A program made the translations under genes and the position numbers. The notes beneath the pieces were generated by a model. The model saw only the letters and a list, made by a program, of their open reading frames with translations, was not told where the DNA came from and did not search any database. Below are positions 38,753 through 50,829 of a DNA stretch of 64,000 nt, one piece after another. Location: positions 8,035,597 to 8,099,596 of the forward strand of contig OX155957.1 in assembly GCA_944548615.1 (NCBI GenBank), given 5' to 3'. Each line of letters opens with the position of its first letter. Positions within the stretch are counted from its first letter, which is position 1. Source of the DNA: Micropterix aruncella. Its lineage: Eukaryota > Arthropoda > Insecta > Lepidoptera > Micropterigidae.

Positions 38753-41700
38753 GACAGTTACTGCGACTACACATCATCATCATCTTCAAATCTATCGCCG
38801 CGCTTCATACTTCGGCGACATACACTTCGAGCACACACACTACACATACTCGGCGACTCACTAATCAAGGCGTTACAAACTGGCAACCGAACACATACCT
38901 TCTGAATAAATACTTCAACTTCAGCATCAACGACTTTCAATACGGAGAAAATCCCTTGATGAGAACCACCCTTCACTCACGAGAAATTGGAGTCTCCTCC
39001 TCAATTAGAATGTTTTATTATTGATACAGTAGACCTATTGTTGCTCCGCTTAGGACTAGCCCGATACAAATTTGTGATATATCTGTGTCTTTCGTATTTT
39101 TCTGGTGCTATTATGAAGATTTTCGCTGATGACGTCCAGGGTAGTTTTTAGGATTCTGATCTAAAAATCCAATTTAATGAAATCATATTATTAAAGCTCT
39201 AATAATAGTATATGTTGATCATTAAAAAGCATAAAGAATGTGCCTTTTCAATATATAAGTATTTCTGAATTGTCTCGTAATTCTCTACGTAAGAAAAAGC
39301 TTCTTATTCCGATTAATGTCAACTACGAGTTATCTCGTAGTTGGCAGTAAACGTGTTAAACACTTGTATCACCACAAAGTGACAAAAAGGTCAAAGCAAA
39401 ACTGATTCAGTCGGAAGCCAGCCTTTGCGCACAAAAAACTGCACTGCAACTTTTCGATTTTGTAAATAGATACTAACAATATCATTTTTTCATGAATTCC
39501 CTCTTATTATCTAATAATCTTGTTAGTCATGTATATTATATAGTTATATAATATAAATGGGGGCCGGCCGAAATGGCTATGCGCAGATTTGTCAAACGAC
39601 GCAATATGCCTATAGGCATTGTTGGCATCCGACCGGTTAATGATGCAGTGGTGATTATCACAATTTAATCGTGTGGTGTAATCCACTGGTCCTGCCTGAG
39701 AAGTAAATAAAAAATAAATTCCAACATCGTCATTCGTTGCGCTATTTGTCTAATCTGTGATAAGAGTGCGCTTGCAATTTTATTGATATATTAGTAGTAT
39801 ATTATTGGTGTTTTTTTTTTCATGCTACCCTCAATGTTTCGGAATTTAACTAAATGGAAAATATTTTATTTATCAATTATTTTTTAAGACATCAGTATAC
39901 AACGAATTGGAGTTGGGGTGCTGCTACTCAACCAATTTACATCATCTAAAAATGGTCACGATCGATGTTATAAAACGAGTTAGAAATTCTTATATGAAGC
40001 ATAAAGTTCTTGAATAGATGTCCCTATGAAACATGCATATTTTTAGCGTTAAAGAGAAAAAATGTTACGAGCCCCGCCCAATGCGTTTTTACATCTTTTG
40101 AGTGTTAATGAATGTTCAATTATATTTTAATTAAGCGGAAGCTTCTGTAAAGCTTATTTGATGATCTACAGCGACATGTACTATATCATGGATCTGCTGC
40201 AATATTGCCCATTATAACCCCAGTGCCATATTTATGATTTGGGAGCTACATTAGTTCGAGATACCATGAAACCTTCTGTAGAACATAACTGCTCTATAAT
40301 CGCTGTTGTCAGTACCAATATACAGCTGTGTTTTATGCGTTATACAAAGCGGTTGAGTAAACATTTAGTTTATAGGTTAATGTTAACTTTGTTATATAAC
40401 CTTATACAACTAAAAAGTCTTACGAAACACATGTATACGACCAGCAGTCACAAGCTTTTATTCCATGTGTCTTTTAAATCACGCTTTTGTGTTAAAAGTT
40501 TTCTTTTATCACAACTTTGCTAGTTGGGGCTTCAATGGCATATTCCAGGCACCATGCTACAAACTTTTCAAACCGCTTTTCTCTCGATACTTAGCTGCTG
40601 CCATAGCTACATTTAAAACGTATTAATTCATAGTAATTTTAATTTTGACTAGATTTCCTACGCTTACCGAAAATTCACTACTTATTCAAGTACCAAATTC
40701 TCTTCACTCCCAAATGAAACTCCCTACACGAAAAAAATAGGCCGTACTTATTTGACACTCCAATAAAAATCGTTGTTTAATTTAGCTAACAATGTAAAAA
40801 TGTGAAAGTTGCTTATTAATCAGCATATCGCACCACCGCTTCAAAAGCGACACAACTCGAAAAACAAAAATCTTCTAAGTCATTTTAAGTCTGGAAAAAA
40901 TAAATAATCAGTGTTCTGGTGAAGCTTTTATGGTTATGATTTTTGCGTAAATGGTAAGCTTTGTATATTATTTTTCTTTCATTGGGAACAAATCTAAGGG
41001 CAAGCAAGGCGTACTATTAGGAACCCACTCTCAAACTAAATAGATACTGCCGAAAATTATGTAATCTCTACATTCGAAAATTATGTAATCTCTACAGCCG
41101 AAACCAGCTCCGGCTCTACAGCAGAAAATTATTTAGTGCCATATTGTCACTAGTGCCACATTTGCAGACTATAATAAAATACCAATTTAGCGAAAAAAAC
41201 AAAAAAATATTTTTTTCGAGTTGTCACTTTTAAAGCGCGGGTGTGAAATATGTCCACTCGTATTTTCCCTAACTGGATACTGTGTGATTGGATATGCTCT
41301 GGTTTACGGAGCCGTTGGGTATTCCGTGGTGGCTCGTTGGAACGCCCAGAAAGGAAGTGAACGTTGTGTCTCTGCTGAGCGGAGGTTCCAGCCCTTCTAG
41401 CGGTATGCAGTCCAACATCGGCACTGTAAATTCCCTGAAAATTGACATTTATGGTTAACGGTGTTTTTAGCAAAATTACTGAAACTGGCCCTTTTAACGT
41501 TACAGCCAGAGTTGGCGGAAAAAGTGGACCGAGCATGGCTTACTCAGATCAGAGTTTCGATACCTAGTAAATACGCTAGGTACACATACAGATACATATA
41601 GGACATAAATACATATAGGACAGAGATACATATAGGACAGAATACACTATGGACTACATTTTAATAAAAATGGCAATAAAAAGAAATAATTTCACTAGGG

Positions 41701-41757
41701 ATTGATCTTTAAATGGAGTCTCCATTGACACACAAATTAAACGATTCAGTCCTTTCT
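38753..41757. other. Intergenic DNA, no host gene recognised
   Basis: Mostly AT-rich. A possible LINE or SINE 3' end lies at 39560-39712 (GGCCGGCCGAAATGGC start, AATAAA tail). The minus frame 41536-41150 (128 codons) is the longest unexplained frame here; it has no recognised domain and ends in a poly-aromatic tail, so it may be fortuitous. Confidence 0.5.
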
Positions 41758-41763
41758 TTTATT
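41758..41763 (-). terminator. Possible transporter poly(A) signal AATAAA
   Basis: AATAAA on the minus strand about 210 bases beyond the stop codon at 41971. Confidence 0.35.
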
Positions 41764-41970
41764 ATACAGTTGCTTGAACTTTGACTATTGCTCGGTGGTT
41801 ATGTATCAATCGACTTGTCAATTTAAAAGACTTTTTTAAATCAATTTTTGCAAATAATTTTACGAGAAAAATAAGTAAAAACTTTGTTATTTTCTGCAAG
41901 GCAAGTACTACCGTAGCGTGGTTATTTTAAATAAAGACTACATTCAAAACCGCAGTTGATTAAATAAAAC

Positions 41971-42132
41971 TCACATAGATAGGTTCTCCTGATTGCTCAT
42001 AGAGTCATTAACCAGTTGGGGTAATTCTTCAGTATACGGCTCATCCACCGGAGTAGCAGTTCTTTTTCTGGAGCAGAACATAAAAACTCCGACCATTGCC
42101 AAGAAATACGACAGGAAATACAAACCGTGAAA
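41971..42132 (-). CDS. Transporter last exon
   Basis: Acceptor CCTGTTTCAG on the minus strand, phase 0. Encodes FHGLYFLSYFLAMVGVFMFC, the last membrane segment, then SRKRTATPVDEPYTEELPQL and a stop. Confidence 0.9.
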   Translation of the reverse strand, partial: FHGLYFLSYFLAMVGVFMFCSRKRTATPVDEPYTEELPQLVNDSMSNQENLSM

Positions 42133-45100
42133 CTGAAACAGGAAAAGGGCAAATAATTGTATAAACCTATAAAACAAGGGAGAGTTTTAAGACATTACTA
42201 TAATAATAATTTATTCCATGCATGATACAGAGCAGTAAAAATACACTAGAGGGTTGGAATATACAAAAAGATAATATTGGTCGAGCGCGAGGGAGGTAGA
42301 AGACGAGGGAGGGTAGATAATACTGGACTCAGTTAAAAAACCGATATTCAGTGTGGCCTATTGGAGTGATTGGGTGTGTGCAATGGGTGTTATGGGAGAT
42401 GTAAAATTTTAACCCTTCAAGCCCCGCGACTTCTATATCGAAGTCAACTGAACGCGTCCAGGAAAAGTGATTTGATCGTGTTTTTCGTGTCATTCCGTAT
42501 TTACTTGTATTTTATTTAAATGCACGATGATATTTGTATCATCGTGCATTTAAATAAAATACAACTGCATACAGAATGACACGAAAAAGCCAATCAAATC
42601 ACTTTTCCTGGACGCGTTCAGTTGACTTCGATATCGAAGTCGCGGTGCTTGAAGAGTTAATGAGATATGCATAGGAGATATGTATAGGAAGAAGCAAGCA
42701 TGAAACATGAGATATGTATAGGAGATTTTTTATTTATTACATCTTTTTTAAACGCAGACCTGAAAGCTGCTAAGGACTTGTATTTGATATCCCCAACAAA
42801 TCCCTACTTGGTTTCCTGGGTAGATTCAATAAAATCAAATAATTAAATTCTTTTACACCTCAGTAACTCAAACGATAAATAAAAAAAGTATTCATAATTG
42901 TGCCCTTTGTGAATATTGTGCCCTTTGTCATTTAAGGTAGTTTTGTTGTCATTTCAGAAGTCATCCACATATCGAATTTCAATGATATTCTAGGCGGTTA
43001 TGATAATGTCTTTGGCGTTTAGGATAGTATTACTAGACCATTTTTAAGCACATATCGAATTTAACGATATTCTAAGGGTTACGACGTTTTATACTTGTAG
43101 ATATTCGGAAATATTGCTAAGGATTATTTATCATTCACTCGTAACTAGAAAACTATTTTTTTCCATCATTTAGAATTCCATCGCTCAGCAAAAACCCATT
43201 TCAGATTAAAAAAAATGATTTTGAATTTTTGGCGATTAGGATAGTTTTGCTAGATAGCCAATAGACGATATTTAGTAAAGATGCTTGCTTGAGAAATGGG
43301 GAGACATAATTCGAGGAGGTATAACAAAACGAAATCTAGCACAAACAACGTCTTTGCAGTCTCCGTTCAGTTTCCTGATACAGACTTAAGTCACCATACA
43401 ACAACTCAAACACAGTCGCCATAGTTTAATATCGAGATGAACAAAGAATTAAACGCTGGGTTGCCAAAAAGGCCGATCGGCCTTTTGCGGTGGTTGACAG
43501 GATCCGCACTCAGCCATTTTGGCTGACCTCTATATACATATATTATATAAATATACTACCCGTGCCCACTTCGTTGGGCGGTAAAACTTTTTACTTGTGA
43601 TGAAATTATGAGTGTGGTACGGTTAGTACTGAGTGCTATGATTTATTTCCTGACTGCCAAAAGAAGAGTTATATTTTTAATGCATATGTATGTATGTATT
43701 TGCATGCCAATTTGACTATTTTACCGTTATTTGTGAGTGTCTTCTTGTGAGTGTCTTATTTGTGAGTGTTTTATCTCTTTAACCATTTATGCAGTAAAAG
43801 GGAAATTATATGCAGTAAAAAAGAAAAGTCTTTTGTTTTAAACACTTGAGACGATAAATTTACTTATTTTGATATGAATTCATAATTGTTGATAATATGA
43901 CCAATAAACATGACCTAACGATTTAAATTATTATTTTTATATAAAAAACTACTTTTTGTGACTTAAATATAAAATTTAGACATATGCTGTCGCTGACTTT
44001 TTTGTAGGCATTACCAAGCTCTACAACTTTTCTCTAGAACTCAATCATATATCTCTCATCGTTAAAGCAGCGTTCATAAGAAACATTTTCATTCGACCGT
44101 TTTTTCTCCGACTTACTTTGCAAATCCAACTACCACGAAAAAGTCTTTTCATTTTTCGGATTAATATATAGCCCTATGACACTCACAAATAACGTGGCTT
44201 TCTATCGGTAAAAGAATTTTCAAAATCGGTTCAGTAGATCCAGAGATTACTTCCTACAACCTCACAAACTTTACCTCTTTATAATATTAGTATATATGAT
44301 AATATAAATGACTAACAAGATTAATTATTAAGTAACGAGAAAGAATTAATAAAAAATATATATTGTTAGTATTTATTTACAAAATAGACAAAAAAAGCTG
44401 CGGCGCCATTTTTGCGTGCGAAGGTTAAGCTAGGATATATGTACTCTAATGCTGAGATGAATTTAGGTATGAAAAGATACAATTAGGAAAAGTGCAATTG
44501 TTCTCGTCTAAAATAGCAATAGCAACAAAAGAATAATATCTAATCATTATTTACCTTGAATTGGAAGAGCAGTATTCCTGCGATCAAAGTGTAGTAGTCG
44601 GCCGAAACGAAAGACAAGTGCAGGGCGACAGCTCCAGCATCTCGCAACATAAAGGCCATCAAAGCTTGGAATAAGACCTGTATCCCGCAGAATAGTCCAA
44701 TCTGCAGCTGCATATCGAAGTTCTGCCAGTGGTTGTGCAGTTTAAGCACCTCGCTCATTTCCAGCACACCAGTTTGCACTGCCGCTATGATCGTGCCAAA
44801 TAGACCTATCATGGAGAGGTACTCGCTGCAGGACTGCTTTTTCAGGATCATCTCCTGGATCACGGTCACGACGGCCATGAGTAAAGAACCTCCCAGGCAG
44901 AGCATATCACCTACGAGTTGATTTCGACCTGGAAATTAAAACATTTACTGCAATTTACTCGGCTAATGCTACTGCAACCTTAGATCTAGACCCTGTAATC
45001 AAAGCCCAAAATAAAATTAAAAAACCTGAAGTAAAGGAATTCAGCTACCGGTATTGTCAATGCCTAACAGATCTAAATCTTAGTTAGCAGTTCAGTTTTT

Positions 45101-46890
45101 AGATACTTTTGTATGGGATTATTGTATCTACATCCTATTCCAGATGTCATCACCTTTAACACTTTATACCAATGTATCAAATTCTTTTTGACATCGAGAA
45201 ATTTTGTCAGCCTCTAGCTATTTTAGCTTTACGAATTGTAATTTGGAAGGTGCTTGCTTCTAACATATTGCTGATTCTGGTCTTGAAAGAAAAATAAATG
45301 GCAATGCCCGACTATAGATAATCGAAAGTAATACAAAGAAAACAGCAGATGTTGTTTTATTTGTATTCATACCCTAAGGACGAAAGTAACATTTAAATTT
45401 ATCAAATCGGAGTGGTACTTTTAGCTAGCATAATTTTTTTTTAGAACTTCAACTGAAAAACTAAGTTGAAAATCATCTATGACTTCTTCTCATTTTTAGG
45501 ACTTCATTAATGAGAAAAAAAATATCCCAAAGTTGAATTTAAAATGATATTTCCTCAGTAACCAAAGCCTAAATCTGTATTTAATTAACCTCTCAGGCTC
45601 CGATTGGCCGATATTGGCCACAAAACGATTCAGCGTGACGGCCCCGTTTTAATTTAATTTGTTTTATTTTATTATGTTAGTATGTTTCATTTTAATTATG
45701 GGTACAGTGGTTTGGCAGTAATTAATGTTTTGGTGAGACAGTGTCGTAATTCAATGTTTTTACTAATTTTTACAAAAATTTTTTGGGACAGCAACTTGTC
45801 AATCGGCCGAGGGGCCGAGGCCTGAAGGGTTAACCGAAATATTGACCCCCTTTATTATCATCTACGATGTTTCTTCATTTTAATGGGAGTTTGTTAATGC
45901 CTATGCTGTAAAACTCTCTTTCACTGGAATGAATAAATGCTTTAAAGGCATTTTTCACTGCCTATTTGGAGCTGATTTTTCTCTGTCGTTATTCAAATTT
46001 CAAATTGATGTGGAATTTTGTCGGAGCAAGATCGGGCGAGTACGGTGGGCGACGAAGAGTTTCCAGCGTGGGTGAAATATGCGGTCATGCGTCGTCTCGC
46101 AGAAGCGAAGAGCGATCGGCCTACCTCGGATGTTTAATCGCAAGCTTCTCCATTATACATTCCTGTTAACCGTCAAACCGGATCGTAAGGACCTCATATT
46201 CGAAAATAATGATTTTTTTTTATTTTCCCATGATTACACGAGCGAAAATATTTTTAGCAATAACAACCGACAGAAAGATAAATGATTAACTGAATTTGAA
46301 AATGGAATAGCACGGCTCGTCTGAAAAAACTGCAATTGCGAAGTAACATAAACAAAGCTGCCTGACCAGATATAATTATTAATAACGCTCGACAGATGGG
46401 AGATATAGCATAGATTACCGTCAGTGGGGGCTCCTTCGACGTCGGCCCAAACGATGCAGCCGACGGCCATCAGGCCGGCCGTGGCCCCGCCGACGTGGGC
46501 CAAACCGAGCCGCTGGCCGGACCAGGCGCCGCCCACCAGGGCCACGCCCACGCCGCTGCAGTCCAGGAGCTGTCAGCTCACCACCGAGGTGTAGCGCTGC
46601 GACAGCACCAGCAGGAAGCTGGCCTCCACGTCCAGGATGGCGGCGAACGCGTACATCCAGGGCCGCTGGGCCAGCGCCCGGCGGCCGCCGCGCAGCAGCC
46701 AGGGCAGGCAGAGCGCCAGCTGCAGGGCGTAGGGCGCCAGCAGCTGGCCGGTGGCCGGGAACTGCCACACCGCCCCCTGCAGCATCGCGCTCAACACGCA
46801 CTTTCCGCTCAGCAGGACGGACAACGTCTGGCCCAGCAGGATGCATCGCCATACTTTCCTGCCCAATTCCGTAAAGTTAAATTTCGTCAA
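41971..46890 (-). CDS. SLC35F1/F2-like solute carrier (3 exons, first exon not found)
   Basis: A multi-span membrane protein of the drug/metabolite transporter superfamily; human SLC35F2 imports queuine and related bases, and substrates of most relatives are unknown. Exons: 46890 (or slightly upstream)-46419, 44928-44555, 42132-41971. Diagnostic blocks: WRCILLGQTLSVLLSG (first membrane segment), AILDVEASFLLVLSQRYTSV, QLLDC, RNQLVGDMLCLGGSLL, EMILKKQSCSEYLSMIGLFG, LSFVSADYYTLIAGILLFQF and FHGLYFLSYFLAMVGVFMFC, with a short cytoplasmic tail. The order and spacing match the family, about 340 residues in sight. The upstream start is TTG-like, so the initiator Met is probably in an unseen 5' exon. 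An in-frame TGA at 46575-46573 interrupts the TSV/QLLDC motif, so either the gene is broken or the assembly is wrong here. Confidence 0.88.
42413..42656. mobile_element. TTAA palindromic MITE, family D
   Basis: TTAA at 42409-42412 and 42657-42660. The whole 244 bases fold back on themselves: the two arms of about 115 bases differ at only a few places, around ATGATATTTGTATCATCG. Ends CCCTTCAAGCCCCGC and, from the right, CTCTTCAAGCACCGC, like family C. Lies in the last transporter intron. Confidence 0.88.
43556..44299 (-). mobile_element. Helitron-like element
   Basis: The minus strand starts TCATATATACTAATATTATA followed by AAGAGG, and ends GGGCACGGGTAG. The start and end are of the lepidopteran Helitron type. 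It lies in the last transporter intron. Confidence 0.65.
44555..44928 (-). CDS. Transporter middle exon
   Basis: Acceptor TTAATTTCCAG, donor AAG|GTAAAT, phase 1 to 0. Encodes GDMLCLGGSLLMAVVTVIQE and, near its end, LHLSFVSADYYTLIAGILLF, four or five membrane segments. Confidence 0.93.
44929..45588. other. Transporter intron, no recognised content
   Basis: AT-rich intron sequence between the middle exon and the TTAA MITE. Confidence 0.5.
45589..45829 (+). mobile_element. TTAA MITE, family C
   Basis: TTAA at 45585-45588 and 45830-45833. Nearly the same as 36302-36563: both carry TCCGATTGGCCGATAT or its close variant and a right end GGGGCCGAGGCCTGAAGGG. Confidence 0.8.
45850..46145 (-). pseudogene. 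mariner transposase C-terminal relic
   Basis: The minus strand carries a decayed YSPDLAPTKFH-like block, the region around the third catalytic Asp of mariner transposases, and C-terminal residues in shifting frames. A similar relic is at 58500-58975. Confidence 0.5.
46419..46890 (-). CDS. Transporter upstream exon, GC-rich, with in-frame TGA
   Basis: Donor G|GTAATC at 46418. GC-rich third positions throughout, unlike the two later exons. The frame runs from before 46890 to 46573 and again after the TGA to 46419. Relative to the family motif TSVQLLDC, the nine bases GTGAGCTGA (46581-46573) are extra. GTGAGC looks like a splice donor and TGACAG like an acceptor, but 12 bases cannot be an intron. 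Its 5' border is uncertain: AG candidates lie at about 46905-46940, one of which would bring a stop into frame. Confidence 0.75.
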
Positions 46891-46904
46891 TTTTAGCAGG
46901 CTTT

Positions 46905-48180
46905 GCCGATTGCCTCGTATTCACATTCTGAATAAAAGTGAATTGAAACGTTAGAGCGGCGTATGTACCGCCCTATAAATATAAAAAATAAACTTTCACA
47001 CATTCATACGAAATAATTTTACTTTAATCTCCCGGGAAACAGTCCTCTCGTCGATAACGCAATGCTCCCAGCGGTTCCACTGTAAAGAATAACACTTCAG
47101 CATGGCATATTTTGGAATCGCCGTCGTCTAGGCCGCGGAAGCTCCGGGTGACGACTCCATAGTGACCCTAACCCGACCTTCTATCGCCGCTCGAGACTGC
47201 GGCCAAATGAGATTTTTATTTTTAAATATGATGGTTTTTAAAAAAATCACAACCTACCGAAATGTAGGGGTTTGACACCTTTAAATGTCTATATCTCTCT
47301 TATTTATTGAGTCCGACAAAAAAGATTATTGCAGATTCGGAATCAGGTGATGAATATTCAGTTGATGTTAGAAAATCAAAAATGTACATCTGGTAGCAAT
47401 ACCTAATAAATAAAGGTGGCCGCGAATCGTCACAGCTGAAGAACCGCCAATCGGCAGCAAGAGGCCATCCAGGGGTTTATAACCGCATTTAAGCCACAAT
47501 TGAGTTCATGTTTGCAAAGCCGCTAGATATGGTAGCTGTCCAACCAATATAGAAAAGCACTGTCTTTACAACTCACCAGTATCCCAATTCTGATAAATAA
47601 TTCTCCAGTCTCTCGCTGAAGGTGATTTCCATTATTTCTCCGAAGAAACCGAAACAATCATACACATTTAATCATTTCCACTTTTTAATTGACTGACCAG
47701 TCAACGTGAATATAGTAAAAATATTTAATTTCCATCACAACTATCCAAATTAGGGAACGCCCTCCAAGCGAAGCGAAAACATCGAATTTCGAAAGCAAAC
47801 TGAACGATGATTTGTGCGTTTATCTGCAGTTTTATGAAGGAAAAGTCGAAGCCATTTTCACTCATTCAGCGATATTTCTATTATATTATTTTTTAGAGTC
47901 GATTTACTCTCCGTTACAATATTTTTTGACAGCTAGCTATCACTATCATCTAGCTATCTATCAACTTTATGGCTAGCAATATCGCCCGGCCAGCACCCTA
48001 TGTGAAACTAATAAAGATTTTATCGTACTATGTATAATTTACGATAAATACATTATAATAATACAAAATCTTTAATCCCTACATAAAGACAAATTGGCCA
48101 AATACATACTACATACATACATCCATTATAGATACTTGAATATAATTCGGTCATCTGGTGTACGATTGAAAACAAATACA
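46905..48180. other. Upstream region of the transporter
   Basis: May contain the 5' exon and promoter of the transporter, which I could not pick out. A less AT-rich patch lies at 47090-47220. A repeat at 47230-47370 (CGAAATGTAGGGGTTTGAC..) recurs at 51950-52090. Confidence 0.4.
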
Positions 48181-48955
48181 TTCAGATGGTGAGCGTATTC
48201 AAAGAAATTTTTAAAGATATATTTATTACAGAAAATACAATACTTATCCATACTTATTTCCGTCCGATTTTGTGCTTGGAATGGTAGGATACAACACTCT
48301 TGAAACGCGTCGATATATTTCCCTAATTATATTTGCATATAAATTAATTCAAGGAACTATTTATTTGCTAGAGATACTATGTAAGTTTGAATTGTACGTA
48401 CCGGTAAATTACACAGCAAGGAAATCGCATCTATTGTTTAATGTGCCGTACCATCGTACAAATATTTTTGTATACAGGCCAGTGGGAAGGGTTATAGCTC
48501 TTCTTAATTCCTTACCCGACAGAAATTTTGTATATCCCTTTGGCAGCTAAAAAGGCAACTCCCTGCTATCTCATGTTTATCATAATCTGTCTTTTATTTA
48601 GTTTTATATTTTTATGTTTTTTTCTTGTTCAATGTTTGCGTTAATTTAGTTATGTAAGTCATTTATTTTTAGACTTACACTCTAGATTTAATATTCAAGG
48701 GCAAATTGGATTCGTCTGTAATGCTCTTGAATAATATTTGAAACTAATAAATAATTAAATATATTATCTCATTTTTATCATAATCTGCCTTTTATTTAGT
48801 TGTATATTTTTTATGTTTTTTCCTTGTTCAATGTAGCATTAATTTAGTTATGTAAGTCATTTATTATAGACTTACACTCTAGATTTAATATTCAAGGGCG
48901 AATTGGATTCGTCTGTATATCGTAATAATATTTGAAACTAATAAATAAATAAATC
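48180..48955 (+). pseudogene. LINE 3' end with tandemly duplicated 3' UTR
   Basis: The frame 48272-48550 encodes YNTLETRRYISLIIFAYKLI, then FNVPYHRTNIFVYRPVGR and LLNSLPDR, a Jockey-type reverse transcriptase end, and stops at 48548-48550. The following about 198 bases occur twice (48568 on, 48766 on), each with an AATAAA. Confidence 0.75.
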
Positions 48956-49554
48956 AATCAAAGCAACATAGATCCATTAAACCAACATACATACATCAAA
49001 ATCAAATAATAATGTAATAGAATTTATGATATACATAGGCTTCACGACTGGCTGTGGATTTTTATTTTCAATACTTTTTTTGGCCAATTTAATTATCAAT
49101 ATAATAGTTTCTAGATTGTATATCTCTAGTTCACCGACCTCCAATATAAACGGCTCAACCGATTGACTTGATATTTGAAACATAGACTTTTAAGCAGCCG
49201 CGGATACAGAAAAAACTCAAGGGAGGAGGGGGGCGCTAAAAGACATCTTGAGCTATGGGTGTAATAATAAATTATCGCCTTCTAGCTTCTGAGAAACACA
49301 GAATCGATAGTCTGTTGAAACTTCTTAAATATATCAATTCGCTCAATATGTTTTCGTAAGTGCCTGGCGTCGCATTATAAGATCTTATGACTGATATCCG
49401 ATTCCTACTATACTTACATTTTGCTATACTTACATAGCTCGCTCTACTTTGTAGTCGGCCAACAGTTTCACGAGAATCGAATGACGGACGGTCCGAATTA
49501 AATCATTATTCGTTGGCTATAAAATGATTGTGTTTCAGTGTAGATACAGACTAG

Positions 49555-50138
49555 CCCACATACGCAACATATACAACGCATTATGACATCCTGACCCTTG
49601 AATTTGCATGAAAACAGATGACAGAGACATGCTTATCATATGCAACACTGTCACACGCGTCCCACGCAACGTCGACTGCAATCTCCAGATCGGTACGGGA
49701 AGGTGGAGGGGTTGAAGTACGCTGTACCACGCCTAAGCCAGTGTGTTGCTAGAATTTACATTCGCAACGCGTCAGACACACGTAGACCGTCGGTACACAT
49801 AAAATAACTATTGCATGCATCTATATCTGTTTATTCACGTATTGAAAACGGGAGATGTACATGTAAGACGATATGAAGCCTTTTGCCAATATCTGAATTC
49901 AATATCTTTTTTCCCTAACTTTTTTTTGTTGTTTTTGTCTTTTTAAAGATAAGTTGTTTCTGTCACATAAAATTAACAAACTGAGTAAGTCTGCTCAAAC
50001 TCACTCTCAGAATCAAAAAACATACATAACCACTGTACAATGTAGCGGTTGTACACAATACAAGGGCACATTCTGAGAAGTGACAACAGCTTCTGATGCC
50101 ATATATCATATGTATATTAGGTTGCGTACGTGGGACAA
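49555..50138. repeat. Inverted-repeat element with GTTGCGTA-type ends
   Basis: Left end CCCACATACGCAACATAT; the right end read inward is CCCACGTACGCAACCTA. No coding frame. A shorter relative with arms ACGCAACGCATTATGACATC / ATATCATAATGCGTCGCGTA spans 50236-50396. Both look like MITEs of one family. Confidence 0.6.
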
Positions 50139-50389
50139 AGTGTGCACACCAACGCGGGAGCGTTGCATCGTATACGTTGCGTACGTAGACTCAGTCTGTT
50201 ACTGCCCATAGGGGTCCGGCACACTGCTACTAAGTAGTCAACGCACGCAACGCATTATGACATCTAGCCATTGAATTTACATGAAAACAGACACAGTTAA
50301 ACCCAAAAAACGTTGCGTGGGATAAGTCTGTCTGCTTTCATTCAAATTCAAGGGCCAGATATCATAATGCGTCGCGTACGTTGCGTATG

Positions 50390-50720
50390 TTTTAATTAAT
50401 CGGCATCCTTGAAGTGGGTGAATTAGTACGAGCAAATAAGCAACTTTTGATAAAGTATACGGAATACTAAAAAAATAATATTTAAAAAAAAACTTTTTTT
50501 TTTGTTTAAATTTGAACATCTTAAACAATATTCGCTATATTTTACCTACTGCTAGATGGCGCATTGCGCTCGACGCTTTTTAAACTTTTTTCGGAATATA
50601 AAATTCTTCGAATTTTCGAAGATTTTATTTTTTTATTTTTCCTACATTTTTTAAATCAAAAGTTGCTTATTTGCGCGTTGCTTATCGATTCACCCACTTC
50701 AAGGATATAGGTTGATTAAA
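50390..50720. mobile_element. MITE, family B relative
   Basis: Ends TCCTTGAAGTGGGTGAATTAG on the left, and its inverted counterpart CACCCACTTCAAGGA on the right; the outer AACCTATATCC/TAATCGGCATCC parts are diverged. Similar to 25104-25483, including the centre CGCTATATTTTACCTACTGC. Confidence 0.65.
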
Positions 50721-50829
50721 ACCAGCCAGTATGTGATATTTATAGGTGCTATAACACCTACCGTGAAAGTACGATCATTGATTTTATAGCGAAACCCACT
50801 GGTACGATGATACTATTGACAGAGTGGCC

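Noticed and set aside
44733..44921. Plus-strand frame across the transporter exon
   Set aside because: It is antisense to the exon 44555-44928, whose family match is clear.
46573..46575. Selenocysteine reading of the transporter TGA
   Set aside because: The family has no Cys or Sec at this place, and the stop is part of extra bases absent from relatives.
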